From the NCBI GenBank assembly GCA_003635185.1, contig PYJA01000025.1:1-64000 (forward strand): a stretch of DNA of 64,000 nucleotides, read 5' to 3'. Positions 17,922-26,823 of the stretch are shown one piece after another. Positions within the stretch are counted from its first letter, which is position 1. Each line of letters starts with the position of its first letter. A model generated the notes under the pieces. It did not search any database and was not told the origin of the DNA. It saw only the letters and a program-made list of their open reading frames with translations. The stretch comes from Candidatus Poribacteria bacterium (lineage in GTDB: Bacteria; Poribacteria; WGA-4E; WGA-3G). A program made the position numbers and the translations under genes.

Positions 17922-18182
17922 ATGCGAGTAGACAAATTTCTCCAAATCTCACGACTTGTCAAACGCCGGGCAACGGCAAATACATTGTGTAGCCGAGGCA
18001 ATGTCTTAGTCAACATGAACCCAGCGAAAGCTGGCAAAGCACTCAATGTCGGTGATCGTATTACAATAATTTCAGACCCGCTCCCCTTGGAGGAAGCAGA
18101 AGAATTAACTTACGAGGTTCTCGAAATACCGACAGGCAATGTCTCTAAAACCCGTGCGGCAACACTGTATCGTCTTGTCTAA
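17922..18182 (+). CDS. S4-domain RNA-binding protein (RqcP/HslR-like)
   Basis: 86 aa, essentially one S4 domain: MRVDKFL at the N-terminus, RRATAN...GNVLVN as the RNA-binding helix-strand. Size and sequence fit the Hsp15/RqcP group. RqcP binds stalled 50S subunits in ribosome-associated quality control; Hsp15 (HslR) binds free 50S-nascent-chain complexes. Either would fit the neighbouring tig-clp-lon block. It lies 168 bases after lon. No strong Shine-Dalgarno is seen. Assignment to RqcP versus HslR cannot be made by eye. Confidence 0.85.
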   Translation: MRVDKFLQISRLVKRRATANTLCSRGNVLVNMNPAKAGKALNVGDRITIISDPLPLEEAEELTYEVLEIPTGNVSKTRAATLYRLV

Positions 18183-18202
18183 TGTTCAAATAATTATAAA
18201 AC

Positions 18203-18322
18203 AGGACTTACGCATTTCTTCTTAAAGTCCCCTTGATAAGGGGGATTTAGGGGGTTAAATGCCTTAATTTCTGCCTATTTTACCCCCTAACCTCCCGCAA
18301 GCGAGGGGAATGCGTCCGTCCT
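18203..18322. repeat. Family B palindromic element (full copy)
   Basis: Ends AGGACTTACGCATT (18203-18216) and AATGCGTCCGTCCT (18309-18322). Interior contains CCCCTTGATAAGGGG, TTTAGGGGGTTAAA and TTTTACCCCCTAACC, so it folds as two nested hairpins. No ORF. Confidence 0.8.
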
Positions 18323-18695
18323 GACACATATCAGATTCACACTGTGGCATGCGATCATTCACTGCCGAGGCATACAGACAGATGGAGTTGAAAACAACAG
18401 GCATGGAGTTTGCATCGGAAATGGTCATCAAGGCGGTGCAAACAAATCTGAAAATACTTGAAATCCCTATTACCTCCATCCACGCGGCGGTGAGTCTAAA
18501 CTCAATGCTATCAGAGATGCACTCCGACATATCCGTTTTAGGCTGAAGTCCAAATTCTTCTGTCGACGTGCTGATTAATCCTACCCAAAATCTTTCCAAT
18601 CAGAATTAGAAATTCCTCCCTACATTAAAAACCAGAAACGCATCCCATCAAAATCGTTGGCAAACAAAAACATTTCAACAAGTTTCAAAATTTTC

Positions 18696-18724
18696 TTGAC
18701 AAATAAACAAAAATAACATATAAT
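18696..18724 (+). promoter_or_regulatory. Consensus sigma-70 promoter for the STAS operon
   Basis: Perfect TTGACA (18696-18701) and perfect TATAAT (18719-18724) with a 17-base spacer, about 50 bases before the first STAS gene. Implies strong constitutive expression of 18776-22958. Confidence 0.85.
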
Positions 18725-18775
18725 AGAATTAGGAAAAATGCCGTATAACTTTAAAACTGATAAAGGGAGAAAAAC

Positions 18776-19123
18776 ATGGCAACCACGGTACGATACAAAG
18801 ACGGTGTTACAATTTTGGAACCATCCGGTAAAATTATGGGGGCTGGCGTATCCGAACTGAGAGAAGTCATCACAGCAGAGGTAGATGCCTCCGATACACC
18901 AAAAATCCTTATTGACTTTGAAAAGGTCAATATGATGGACAGTTCCGGTCTTGGCACACTGATGGGAGCACATGTCACTATTACTCGACAAGGTGGCAGA
19001 GTTGGTGTTCTCAATGTTGGAAAAAATATCAAAAACTTGATTGTGCGCAGTCGACTTGCAAGTATCTTTGAACATTTTAATACTGAAGAGGAAGCTGTTT
19101 CAGCGTTAAGCAGCGATGCTTAA
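18776..19123 (+). CDS. STAS-domain anti-sigma factor antagonist
   Basis: 115 aa, one STAS domain. The phosphorylation loop reads MMDSSGLG with DSSGLG at residues 55-60; the conserved serine is present. This is the SpoIIAA/RsbV fold, where a kinase phosphorylates the serine to control binding to an anti-sigma or partner protein. AAAGGGAGAAAAAC is the ribosome site. A second STAS gene follows 39 bases on. No anti-sigma kinase (RsbW type) is encoded in the window. Confidence 0.88.
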   Translation: MATTVRYKDGVTILEPSGKIMGAGVSELREVITAEVDASDTPKILIDFEKVNMMDSSGLGTLMGAHVTITRQGGRVGVLNVGKNIKNLIVRSRLASIFEHFNTEEEAVSALSSDA

Positions 19124-19162
19124 CGCACATTTCATGACCGCAGCAACTTGGAGGCTGCACCA

Positions 19163-19528
19163 ATGGCGATCATTCAATCAGAGCGGGATGGCGTTTTCAT
19201 CTTTAAACTTGATGGTAAAATTATAGCACCCGATGTCCAAGAACTAACAGATGTCGTTCAAAACGCCCTTTCACAGGCAAATGACTCACCGAAACTTGTC
19301 TTCGACTTCAAAGATGTTACCGGGATGGACAGTTCTGGGCTCGGTGCTTTGATGAAAATCTATGCCGCTATCCATCCACTCGGTGGAACAATTGCTGTGA
19401 TTAATGTCAATAAACATGTTAAAAACCTCATTGTCATGGCGAGACTCATCACTGTCTTCCGTAACTTTGAGAGTGAAGACGAAGCAATTTGGGAATTATT
19501 GAATCCCCCCCCCGAGTCGCCACAATAA
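19163..19528 (+). CDS. STAS-domain anti-sigma factor antagonist (paralogue)
   Basis: 121 aa from ATG 19163; GGAGG at 19150-19154 supports this over an in-frame TTG at 19148 that would overlap it. STAS fold with GMDSSGLG, DSSGLG at 56-61. It resembles the preceding STAS protein along the whole length (same -VKNLIV-AR- region near residue 90), so the pair comes from a tandem duplication. Two adjacent antagonists may compete for, or act on, the same partner. It ends with a poly-C/Pro stretch. Confidence 0.87.
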   Translation: MAIIQSERDGVFIFKLDGKIIAPDVQELTDVVQNALSQANDSPKLVFDFKDVTGMDSSGLGALMKIYAAIHPLGGTIAVINVNKHVKNLIVMARLITVFRNFESEDEAIWELLNPPPESPQ

Positions 19529-19545
19529 TTTTGTAAGGCTGTCTC

Positions 19546-20307
19546 ATGATAAAAAATATCCTCGTTTCTATAGGTGATACGGATTACGAAAGAAACGCCT
19601 TTGATTACGCTGGACAATTGGCAGTTCTTTTAGGAACACACCTTTCTTGTGTCTTTTTTCAAGACAGTTCACACGGTGGAAGCACAGAAGTCTCGGAAAC
19701 AGTGCTGCACCGAACGGAAAAAGAATGTGCACTTTACGATTTTTTGGATTGTCACATTGAAGCGGTGGCAGGCAACCCGCGGCAGATGATCTGTCAAAAG
19801 GCACATTCCGCCGATTTGGTCGTAGTCGGACTCCCCGAAGATATTAAAACGCGTGGTCTAAAACTCATTCAAAACCAAATTGATGATGTCCTTGCACATA
19901 TTACAAAGCCCATCATCGTCGTCCACGAACAGTGCACCCTATTACGCAAAATTTTAGTTGTTAATCATGGGGATATTTATTCCGACCATGTCCTCTCACT
20001 CTCCGCAGAAATCGGTGAATTGACGAAATCTGAAATTCTCGGCTTAGCCCTTTCAAATACCACCCAAGAAGCAACAGAGATAAAGCAACAGATGGAAGCT
20101 TACCTTGAATTCTACGATGTCACCACTGAATTTCTCACTGCCCTCGGTTTTACAGTAACAAACATCTTGGAAAACGCTGAAGCGAACGATTGCGATCTAA
20201 TCGCTCTCAGTGCAAGCCACCACGGACGATTGTATGAGATGGTTTTCCAAAGCACTACACAAACTGTCGTTAAACTTGCCAATCGTGCCGTTTTGGTAAC
20301 TAAATAA
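19546..20307 (+). CDS. Universal stress protein, tandem UspA domains
   Basis: 253 aa, two UspA-like halves. The first (1-~127) begins MIKNILVSIGDTDYERNAFDYA and ends TKPIIVVHE; the second (~133-253) begins LRKILVVNHGD and ends NRAVLVTK. The ATP-binding G-x2-G-x9-G pattern is not clear in the first half. Stress-response proteins of this kind often travel with signal-transduction genes. It follows the STAS pair by 17 bases, and its stop overlaps the histidine kinase region, so the four genes look like one operon. Confidence 0.82.
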   Translation: MIKNILVSIGDTDYERNAFDYAGQLAVLLGTHLSCVFFQDSSHGGSTEVSETVLHRTEKECALYDFLDCHIEAVAGNPRQMICQKAHSADLVVVGLPEDIKTRGLKLIQNQIDDVLAHITKPIIVVHEQCTLLRKILVVNHGDIYSDHVLSLSAEIGELTKSEILGLALSNTTQEATEIKQQMEAYLEFYDVTTEFLTALGFTVTNILENAEANDCDLIALSASHHGRLYEMVFQSTTQTVVKLANRAVLVTK

Positions 20308-20318
20308 TGGGGACCCAC

Positions 20319-22958
20319 ATGGCATTTGAAACTCTTAAAAACCTCCCTTTTTTACAGATGTCATCGGATATGTTCGGATATATCCATCCTGACGGTAAAC
20401 TTCTGCCACTCAATCCTGCATGGGAACAGATCCTCGGTTTCACTTGCACAGAACTCCAAGCGCGACAGTGGACAGAACTTGTTCATCCTGACGATCAACA
20501 ATCCACGTCAGCAGAATTCACAAAGCTAAAAACAGAAGACTGTAATATCATCTCTTTTGAAAATCGCTTTATGTGTAGTGATGGAGACTACAAAAGGCTT
20601 TTCTGGACTATACAGCCAGATATGGATCATCCCCGCTATTGTGCTATTGCTAAAGATATCACCAAGCAAAAAAGGATTGAAGCAAAACTTCGTGAAAATG
20701 AAAAAAGGTTTAAGCAATTGGCACAAATCCATTCACAAGAAAGTGATTTCCTTCATACCCTCATGGATAATGCCCCCGACTATATCTATTTTAAGGATAT
20801 TGAGAGTAATTTTATACATATTAATCGATCTCTTGCAAATCGATTCGGTCTCAAAAATCCTGCAGAAGCCGTAGGTAAAAGCGACTTTGATTTTTTTACG
20901 CGCGAATATGCACAACAAGCATATCAAGATGAACGAACGGTGATTGACACTGGGAAACCGATTGAGGGAAAACGCGAAAAAGAAACCTGGCCAGGCGGAC
21001 AAGATACATGGGTATCTACAACAAAAGTACCAATTCGAGATAGAGGTGGACGTATCAAAGGCACATGTGGTATTTCTCGAGACATCACAGCGTATCATAG
21101 CGCGGATCAAGCACTTCGCGATTCTGAGGCAAAATGGCGGTCCTTGGTGGAAAGTGCTCCTGACATTATCGTGACACTTGATCTCCACTACCGATTGCAG
21201 TTTATCAATCGGATTCCAGCAGGTGTTGACCTCGCAATAGAAGATGTTGTTGGGGAAAGTGTGTTTGATTTTCTGACCGATGAGCATCATGATGGGTTTC
21301 GGCAGGCATGCCAACAAGTCATAGAAACTGGTGAAGTCGCAGGCTATGAAATTCAGGGAAGAATCAGTCAAAATTGGTATGCATCATGGATCGCTCCCAT
21401 TAAACACGAAGGTAAACTTGTTGGGTTCATTATGACTTCAACAAATATTACAGACCGGAAACAAGCAGAAACAGAATTGCAAGAATCTGAGGCAAAATGG
21501 CGGTCCTTAGTTGAAAGTGCGCCCGACATTATTGTAACACTCAGCCTTGACTACCGATTGCAGTTTATCAATCGGATTCCAGCAGGTGTTGACCTCACAA
21601 TAGAAGATGTTGTTGGAGAAAGTGTGTTTGATTTTCTGACCGATGAGCATCATGATGGATTTCGACAGGCATGCCAACAGGTCATTGAAACCAGTGAAGT
21701 CGCAGGCTATGAAATTCAGGGAAGAATCAGTCAAAATTGGTACGCATCATGGATCGCTCCCATTAAACGCGACGATAAACTTGTTGGGTTCATTATGACT
21801 TCAACAAATATTACAGACCGTAAACAAGCAGAAACAGAATTGCAAGAAAGTGAACAACGTTTTCGGCGGGCAGTCCTAAACGCTCCCTTGCCGATTATGA
21901 TCCATGCCGAGAATGGTGAAGTAATTCTTATTAGTCGCGCATGGACAGAACTGACAGGGTATACTTCTGAAGAGATGACAACCGTTTCTAAATGGTTAGA
22001 ACAAGCAAACAGTGAAATGAGCGAGCAGATTCAAGAATACCTCGTACAAGTGAATCAGAAGAAGGAACGGAGAGCACCAGAACAATTCGAAATTATGACG
22101 AAAGCAGGCAAAAAACAGATATGGGAATTTAGCTCCTCTTTACTTGGCATCCAACCGGATGGACAACAGATCATTATTAGCATGGCTCTTAACAATACTG
22201 ATCGCATAAAAGCACAGCAAGCCATGCAAAGTGCCAAGGAAACAGCCGAATATGCAAGCAGAGCAAAAAGCGATTTCCTTGCCAACATGAGTCATGAATT
22301 ACGAACGCCTTTGAATGCTATTATCGGATTCGCAGAAATTCTCAGAGATGAACTTGTGGGACCAGTTAACGATGAACAGAAAGAATGTGTCAACGACATC
22401 CGCATGAGTGGGCAACATCTTCTCGAAATGATTAACGATATTTTGGATCTCTCAAAGATTGAAGCTGGAAAGATGTTCTTACAACTTGAAGAATTTGGAA
22501 TCGTTGATGCAGTTGAAGAAGTTAACGCAATTATTAAGGCACTTGCTCTGAAAAAGAACATCGAGCTTACACTGGAGTATCAGCAAGATATGACGATTCA
22601 CGCTGATCGTGTCAAAGTGAAGCAAATCTTTTATAATTTGCTTTCAAACGCTGTCAAGTTTACGCCAGAAGGCGGCAAAGTAACAACACACTTAGAGGTT
22701 ACACCTACCGATCTACACGTCAAAGTGATAGATACTGGCATAGGAATTGCCGAAGAAGATCGAATGAAGCTTTTTGCGCCTTTTACACAAATTGACACTT
22801 CCAAGTCAAGACGATACGGTGGAACAGGACTCGGCCTTGCTTTGACGCAACGCTTGATCGAGTTACATGGCGGACAAATCCAGGTAACAAGCGAAGAGGA
22901 AAAGGGAAGTACTTTTTCTTTTAATATTCCTACAGACCAACCCGATCCAAGTACATAG
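20319..22958 (+). CDS. Multi-PAS hybrid-less sensor histidine kinase
   Basis: About 879 aa from ATG 20319, chosen because GGGGA sits upstream; an in-frame ATG at 20307 overlaps the previous stop. No membrane segment, so probably cytosolic. Five PAS domains in a row: about 5-115, 140-260, 270-385, 390-510, 515-635. PAS 3 and PAS 4 are near-identical (see findings). HisKA follows with His659 in HELRTPLN. The HATPase has NLLSNAVKFTPEGG, DTGIGIAEED and GGTGLGLAL. No receiver domain is attached and no response regulator is adjacent. Position behind STAS and Usp genes suggests a stress-signalling cluster. Confidence 0.9.
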   Translation: MAFETLKNLPFLQMSSDMFGYIHPDGKLLPLNPAWEQILGFTCTELQARQWTELVHPDDQQSTSAEFTKLKTEDCNIISFENRFMCSDGDYKRLFWTIQPDMDHPRYCAIAKDITKQKRIEAKLRENEKRFKQLAQIHSQESDFLHTLMDNAPDYIYFKDIESNFIHINRSLANRFGLKNPAEAVGKSDFDFFTREYAQQAYQDERTVIDTGKPIEGKREKETWPGGQDTWVSTTKVPIRDRGGRIKGTCGISRDITAYHSADQALRDSEAKWRSLVESAPDIIVTLDLHYRLQFINRIPAGVDLAIEDVVGESVFDFLTDEHHDGFRQACQQVIETGEVAGYEIQGRISQNWYASWIAPIKHEGKLVGFIMTSTNITDRKQAETELQESEAKWRSLVESAPDIIVTLSLDYRLQFINRIPAGVDLTIEDVVGESVFDFLTDEHHDGFRQACQQVIETSEVAGYEIQGRISQNWYASWIAPIKRDDKLVGFIMTSTNITDRKQAETELQESEQRFRRAVLNAPLPIMIHAENGEVILISRAWTELTGYTSEEMTTVSKWLEQANSEMSEQIQEYLVQVNQKKERRAPEQFEIMTKAGKKQIWEFSSSLLGIQPDGQQIIISMALNNTDRIKAQQAMQSAKETAEYASRAKSDFLANMSHELRTPLNAIIGFAEILRDELVGPVNDEQKECVNDIRMSGQHLLEMINDILDLSKIEAGKMFLQLEEFGIVDAVEEVNAIIKALALKKNIELTLEYQQDMTIHADRVKVKQIFYNLLSNAVKFTPEGGKVTTHLEVTPTDLHVKVIDTGIGIAEEDRMKLFAPFTQIDTSKSRRYGGTGLGLALTQRLIELHGGQIQVTSEEEKGSTFSFNIPTDQPDPST

Positions 22959-23042
22959 TTTCGTATACCAACGGCTCAGGTAGTCCAAAACTAATTGATG
23001 AATCTCGACCAAAATTACGGCATGAGATTCACTTTGGCAATT

Positions 23043-23960
23043 TCAAAACCGCACCGCTTCCTGAAGTTCCTGATACCGCGCCTCAATTTCGCTCAACTGC
23101 ACAGACTTCTGCCGATTGATACTAAAATCCTCAATGTTAAATGATGCAACAACAGTACCATAGATCATCGCTTTACGGATTGAACCTTCCGATACATCAC
23201 CGACAGATGTAAGGTACCCCATAAACCCGCCAGCAAAAGTATCGCCGGCACCTGTAGGGTCAATAACGTCTGTAAGCGGATATGCCGGCGCGCTAAAGAA
23301 CGATGATTCCGTGATACTGATTGCGCCGTGTTCACCTTTTTTGACAATAACTCGTTTAGGTCCATAACGTAGAATTGCGCGTGCTGCCCGCAATAGGTTA
23401 GATTCACCCGTCAGTAATTTCGCTTCGCTATCGTTCAGGATAAGGATATCCACGCGTTCTATTGTTTTTTTTAACGCTTCTCGCTCCTCATGTATCCAAA
23501 AATCCATCGTATCACAAACAATCAGTTTGGGATTAGATGCCTGCTCAATAATGCTCAGTTGCAATTGCGGCGGGTCGTTTGCTAAAAAGAGGTAGGGAGT
23601 TTCTTTGTAGGCATCGGGTAAAACGGGATGAAAATCAACAACAACGTTCAATTCTGTAAAGAGTGTATCACGCACATTAAAGTCTTCTGCGTATCTGCCG
23701 CCCCATCGGAAGGTTTTGCCATTTTCAACACGTTTTAATCCATCTAAGCAAATATCTCTGGTTTGCAGGAAGTCAGCGTACGGCTGTGGAAAATCAGCAC
23801 CCACAACACCGACAAGTCGAACGGGATTACCAAAAAAACTGGCGGCAACGGCAGCATAGGTGCCAGAACCACCAAGTACGTCCTCAACCTGTTTCTGTGG
23901 TGTTTGGACGGTATCTAAAGTGACCGTTCCGGCAATTAACACACCCATCATTTTCTCCAT
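23043..23960 (-). CDS. PfkB-family kinase (probable nucleoside/adenosine or sugar kinase)
   Basis: 305 aa, ribokinase fold. The N-terminal GGSGTYAAVAASFFG substrate region and the C-terminal DPTGAGDTFAGG motif with the catalytic Asp are both intact. Fourth gene of the minus-strand run metK-ahcY-small membrane protein-PfkB, 8 bases after the preceding stop. PfkB genes beside ahcY often encode adenosine kinases that remove the adenosine made by SAH hydrolysis; that is a contextual inference. ATG 23960 is used; a second ATG at 23951 with GGAG before it is also possible. Confidence 0.8.
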   Translation of the reverse strand: MEKMMGVLIAGTVTLDTVQTPQKQVEDVLGGSGTYAAVAASFFGNPVRLVGVVGADFPQPYADFLQTRDICLDGLKRVENGKTFRWGGRYAEDFNVRDTLFTELNVVVDFHPVLPDAYKETPYLFLANDPPQLQLSIIEQASNPKLIVCDTMDFWIHEEREALKKTIERVDILILNDSEAKLLTGESNLLRAARAILRYGPKRVIVKKGEHGAISITESSFFSAPAYPLTDVIDPTGAGDTFAGGFMGYLTSVGDVSEGSIRKAMIYGTVVASFNIEDFSINRQKSVQLSEIEARYQELQEAVRF

Positions 23961-23968
23961 CGGTTTTC

Positions 23969-24199
23969 CTAAAACGTTCCGGGACGGTTTTTATTTTCAC
24001 GCAAGGCACGGATGATTCTGCGCAAACGACGCACAAAAATGACAGCGAGTCCAATTAGGAGCGGATACAGTAAAAACTCAAGCATTGTGGTAATTGTAGG
24101 AGGAAATTGAACCTTACCAGACCGTGCTAACCATATCGGCAACAAGAGCAGTGCGGCAAAGAGTAGAATTACTCCCTCCCAAATTTCTGCTTTTTTCAT
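23969..24199 (-). CDS. Small two-helix membrane protein in the methyl-cycle operon
   Basis: 76 aa. Two hydrophobic helices (about 8-25 and 38-57) separated by a short polar turn, then a basic tail (RRLRRIIRALRENKNR), so the C-terminus is likely cytoplasmic. It lies between ahcY (26 bases upstream) and the PfkB kinase (8 bases downstream) on the same strand. I do not recognise a family and no function can be given. Confidence 0.6.
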   Translation of the reverse strand: MKKAEIWEGVILLFAALLLLPIWLARSGKVQFPPTITTMLEFLLYPLLIGLAVIFVRRLRRIIRALRENKNRPGTF

Positions 24200-24225
24200 A
24201 GGTTTTAGAAGAGTCTAAGTTTGCC

Positions 24226-25488
24226 TTATGTGCCCATCTCCCACGAGTTGAGGTACTTCTCCTGCTCAGCCGTGAGCGTGTCAATTTCAACACCGAATGC
24301 AGCTAACTTCAACCTTGCAACTTCCTCGTCAATAGATTTGGGAACATCGTAGACCTTATTTTCAAGTTTTTGCTGGTTTTGGGCGATATATTCAAGGGAT
24401 AGTGCCTGATTAGCAAAACTCATGTCCATAACGCTTGCGGGGTGTCCTTCTGCAGATGCTAAGTTTACTAACCGCCCTTCTCCTATAAGAAAGAGTGTTC
24501 GCCCATCAGCAAGTGTGTAAGATTGGACAAATTCACGTGCATTGGATTTTTCAGTGGCAAGTTCCTCAAGTGCGGGGATATCTATTTCAACGTTAAAATG
24601 TCCTGAATTTGCAATGATTGCACCGTCCTTCATTGCCTCAAAATGTTCTTTTCGAAGGACATGAATATCACCTGTTAGCGTTATCACAAGGTCTGCTTCC
24701 TGAACGGCTTGTTGCATCGGCATCACTCTGAAACCGTCCATCACAGCTTCTAACGCCTTCAGAGGCGTTACCTCTGTCACAATGACGTTAGCTCCTAAAC
24801 CGCGCGCACGGCTTGCGACACCTCTGCCACACCATCCATAACCTGCAACGATAACTGTAGTCCCTGCGATCAGCAGATTAGTCGCGCGAATGATACCGTC
24901 TAAAGTACTTTGCCCTGTGCCGTAACGATTATCAAAAAAATGTTTCGTGTCTGCGTCATTAACAGCGATAATCGGGTATTTTAGCACACCTTCGGCAGCC
25001 ATGCTTTTAAGCCTGATGACACCAGTCGTCGTTTCTTCTGTACCTGCAATCACTTGTTCAACGAATGCTGGATTTGTCTCTTCCGAATGTAGTTGTGAAA
25101 CCAAATCAGCACCATCATCCATTGTGATATGAGATTGCGTTGCAAGGGCAGATTGAATGTGTTTATAGTAAGTTTTGGTATCTTCACCGTTAATAGCAAA
25201 TACCGCTATATCATCATTCACAACAAGGGAAGCAGCGACATCATCTTGTGTGCTAAGCGGATTTGACGCGCACAACGCCAACTCAGCACCGCCCGCCTTT
25301 AAAGTCTGCATAAGATTTGCTGTTTCTGTTGTCACATGTAAACACGCGGCAACTTTTATTCCTTTGAGTGGTTGTTCTTTGGCAAAACGTTCGCGGATGG
25401 ATGTCAGAACCGGCATAAACCGATTTGCCCATTCAATCCGCTGTTTTCCTACATCTGCGATGTCTGTTGTTTTAATATCGTAGTCCAT
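24226..25488 (-). CDS. ahcY: Adenosylhomocysteinase
   Basis: 420 aa from ATG 25488 preceded by AAGGAGGAC (longer in-frame start 25536 would run into metK). NAD-binding Rossmann GYGWCGRG at about 213, the substrate-binding HVTTETANL at about 52, DNRYGTGQS near 180 and the C-terminal [14 protein letters not shown] are all present. The length is that of the shorter bacterial/archaeal form. It hydrolyses S-adenosylhomocysteine to adenosine and homocysteine, the step after SAM-dependent methylation. Directly downstream of metK (8-base gap), so the SAM cycle enzymes are co-expressed. Confidence 0.96.
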   Translation of the reverse strand: MDYDIKTTDIADVGKQRIEWANRFMPVLTSIRERFAKEQPLKGIKVAACLHVTTETANLMQTLKAGGAELALCASNPLSTQDDVAASLVVNDDIAVFAINGEDTKTYYKHIQSALATQSHITMDDGADLVSQLHSEETNPAFVEQVIAGTEETTTGVIRLKSMAAEGVLKYPIIAVNDADTKHFFDNRYGTGQSTLDGIIRATNLLIAGTTVIVAGYGWCGRGVASRARGLGANVIVTEVTPLKALEAVMDGFRVMPMQQAVQEADLVITLTGDIHVLRKEHFEAMKDGAIIANSGHFNVEIDIPALEELATEKSNAREFVQSYTLADGRTLFLIGEGRLVNLASAEGHPASVMDMSFANQALSLEYIAQNQQKLENKVYDVPKSIDEEVARLKLAAFGVEIDTLTAEQEKYLNSWEMGT

Positions 25489-25496
25489 TGTCCTCC

Positions 25497-26624
25497 TTAC
25501 ATTTTTAGTCTTTCGACATAATCGGTTTGTTCCCACGTGAAACCCGGTTCAGTACGTCCGAAGTGTCCGTAAGCTGCAGTATTTCTGTATATTGGTTCGC
25601 GCAGATTTAATCTATCAATGATACCTTCCGGCGTTAGATCGAAATGCTGAGTGACCAATTTGGCTGCTAATTCATCGTTTCCTGTTCCAAAAGTGTCGAC
25701 CATTACTGAAACTGGGGCTTTACGCCCGATTGCATAAGCAATTTGGATTTCGCAACGTTCTGCTAACCCGGCTGCAACGAGATTTTTAGCAGCATGGCGT
25801 GCGGCATAAGCTGCGCTTCTATCCACCTTTGTTGCGTCTTTTCCAGAAAGAGCACCACCTCCATGACGCCCCATTCCTCCGTAGGTGTCTACAATAATTT
25901 TTCTACCGGTTAATCCAGCGTCACCGTGAGGTCCCCCTGTTACAAAACGCCCTGTTGGGTTGATATGGTATATAATGTCAGGACTCATGAGGTCTTCAGG
26001 AATAACTTTTTTGATAACCTCTTCAATTATCCCTTCTTTCAGGTCGGAATCTGCAACGTCAGGATGATGTTGTGATGAGACGACAACAGTTGTTACACGT
26101 GTCGGTTTATTATCAACATATTCGACTGTTACTTGGGATTTTCCATCGGGACGAATAAAATCAAGGGTCCCCTGTTTGCGAACTTGTGCTAAACGGTGGG
26201 TCAATTGGTGTGCTAAGGTGATTGGCAGAGGCATCAACTCAGGGGTTTCGGTGCATGCGTAACCGAACATGATACCTTGGTCACCAGCACCACCGGGATT
26301 CACACCCATTGCAATGTCTGGTGACTGTTTGTCAATAGTAATTAATACTGCGCTGTGTTCAGCATCAAAGCCGTAACTTGCATCAGTATATCCGATGTCT
26401 GCTATGACTTCGCGGGCAATTTCTTGCAGATTAGGAGTGGCTGATGTGGTAATTTCGCCAGCAATGATGGCAAGTCCTGTCGTTACGAGCGTTTCACATG
26501 CTACTCTCCCTTGGGGATCTTCGGTCAGAATAGCATCAAGAACAGCGTCGGAAATTTGGTCAGCCAGCTTGTCGGGATGTCCTTCCGTGACTGATTCAGA
26601 CGTAAACAAAAAATTTCGACTCAA
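25497..26624 (-). CDS. metK: S-adenosylmethionine synthetase
   Basis: 375 aa from TTG 26624. AGGAG (26632-26636 on the opposite strand) is 7 bases before it, and the product then starts [18 protein letters not shown] as in other MetK proteins; the longer frame runs through a leader hairpin. Signatures: GHPDK at 15-19, [31 protein letters not shown]. It makes SAM from methionine and ATP. The start codon overlaps the stop of a 7-codon upstream ORF (see next entry), so translation is probably coupled. Confidence 0.95.
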   Translation of the reverse strand: MSRNFLFTSESVTEGHPDKLADQISDAVLDAILTEDPQGRVACETLVTTGLAIIAGEITTSATPNLQEIAREVIADIGYTDASYGFDAEHSAVLITIDKQSPDIAMGVNPGGAGDQGIMFGYACTETPELMPLPITLAHQLTHRLAQVRKQGTLDFIRPDGKSQVTVEYVDNKPTRVTTVVVSSQHHPDVADSDLKEGIIEEVIKKVIPEDLMSPDIIYHINPTGRFVTGGPHGDAGLTGRKIIVDTYGGMGRHGGGALSGKDATKVDRSAAYAARHAAKNLVAAGLAERCEIQIAYAIGRKAPVSVMVDTFGTGNDELAAKLVTQHFDLTPEGIIDRLNLREPIYRNTAAYGHFGRTEPGFTWEQTDYVERLKM

Positions 26625-26644
26625 TTCGGTTCTCCTGTTTGCAT
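26621..26644 (-). promoter_or_regulatory. Seven-codon upstream ORF overlapping the metK start
   Basis: ATG at 26644 with AGGAGAGG eight bases before it, encoding MQTGEPN, ends in TGA (26623-26621), which overlaps the metK TTG (26624-26622). The metK ribosome site lies inside this mini-ORF. This geometry gives reinitiation or coupling of metK translation. Too short for an ordinary gene. Confidence 0.5.
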
Positions 26645-26664
26645 ATCTTTCACCTCTCCTATAT

Positions 26665-26689
26665 GTAGAACGGATAGTATCCGTTCTAC
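26665..26689. promoter_or_regulatory. Perfect 12-bp inverted repeat in the metK leader
   Basis: GTAGAACGGATA, one base, TATCCGTTCTAC. It lies 21 bases upstream of the mini-ORF. It could be an operator or an RNA hairpin. It does not match the SAM-I, SAM-II or SAM-III consensus that I know. Confidence 0.5.
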
Positions 26690-26823
26690 GTGATAGGTAG
26701 CACTTCTGCACATATTTTACCATTGCACAGAAGTACTCTGTTAGACAAATAGAGGAAACAACATTGGGCAGAACGCGTTAACAGAAAAATCTGGTAATTT
26801 AGATGTTGATATTTAACCCGCAC

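Larger units (their letters stand above)
18183..18775. other. Intergenic region: family B element, then promoter
   Basis: Contains a 120-bp family B element (18203-18322), a stretch 18323-18660 with no convincing gene (a 65-codon frame at 18349-18546 has no ribosome site), and the consensus promoter at 18696-18724. Confidence 0.6.

Noticed and set aside
18349-18546. 65-codon frame between the S4 gene and the STAS genes
   Set aside because: No ribosome site, no recognisable domain and it lies before the promoter of the STAS operon.
23165-23407. 80-codon minus-strand frame inside the PfkB gene
   Set aside because: Shadow frame without a ribosome site; the PfkB frame has intact family motifs over the same bases.
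26621-26720. SAM riboswitch upstream of metK
   Set aside because: No match to the SAM-I, II or III conserved elements that I know; only a simple palindrome and mini-ORF are seen.
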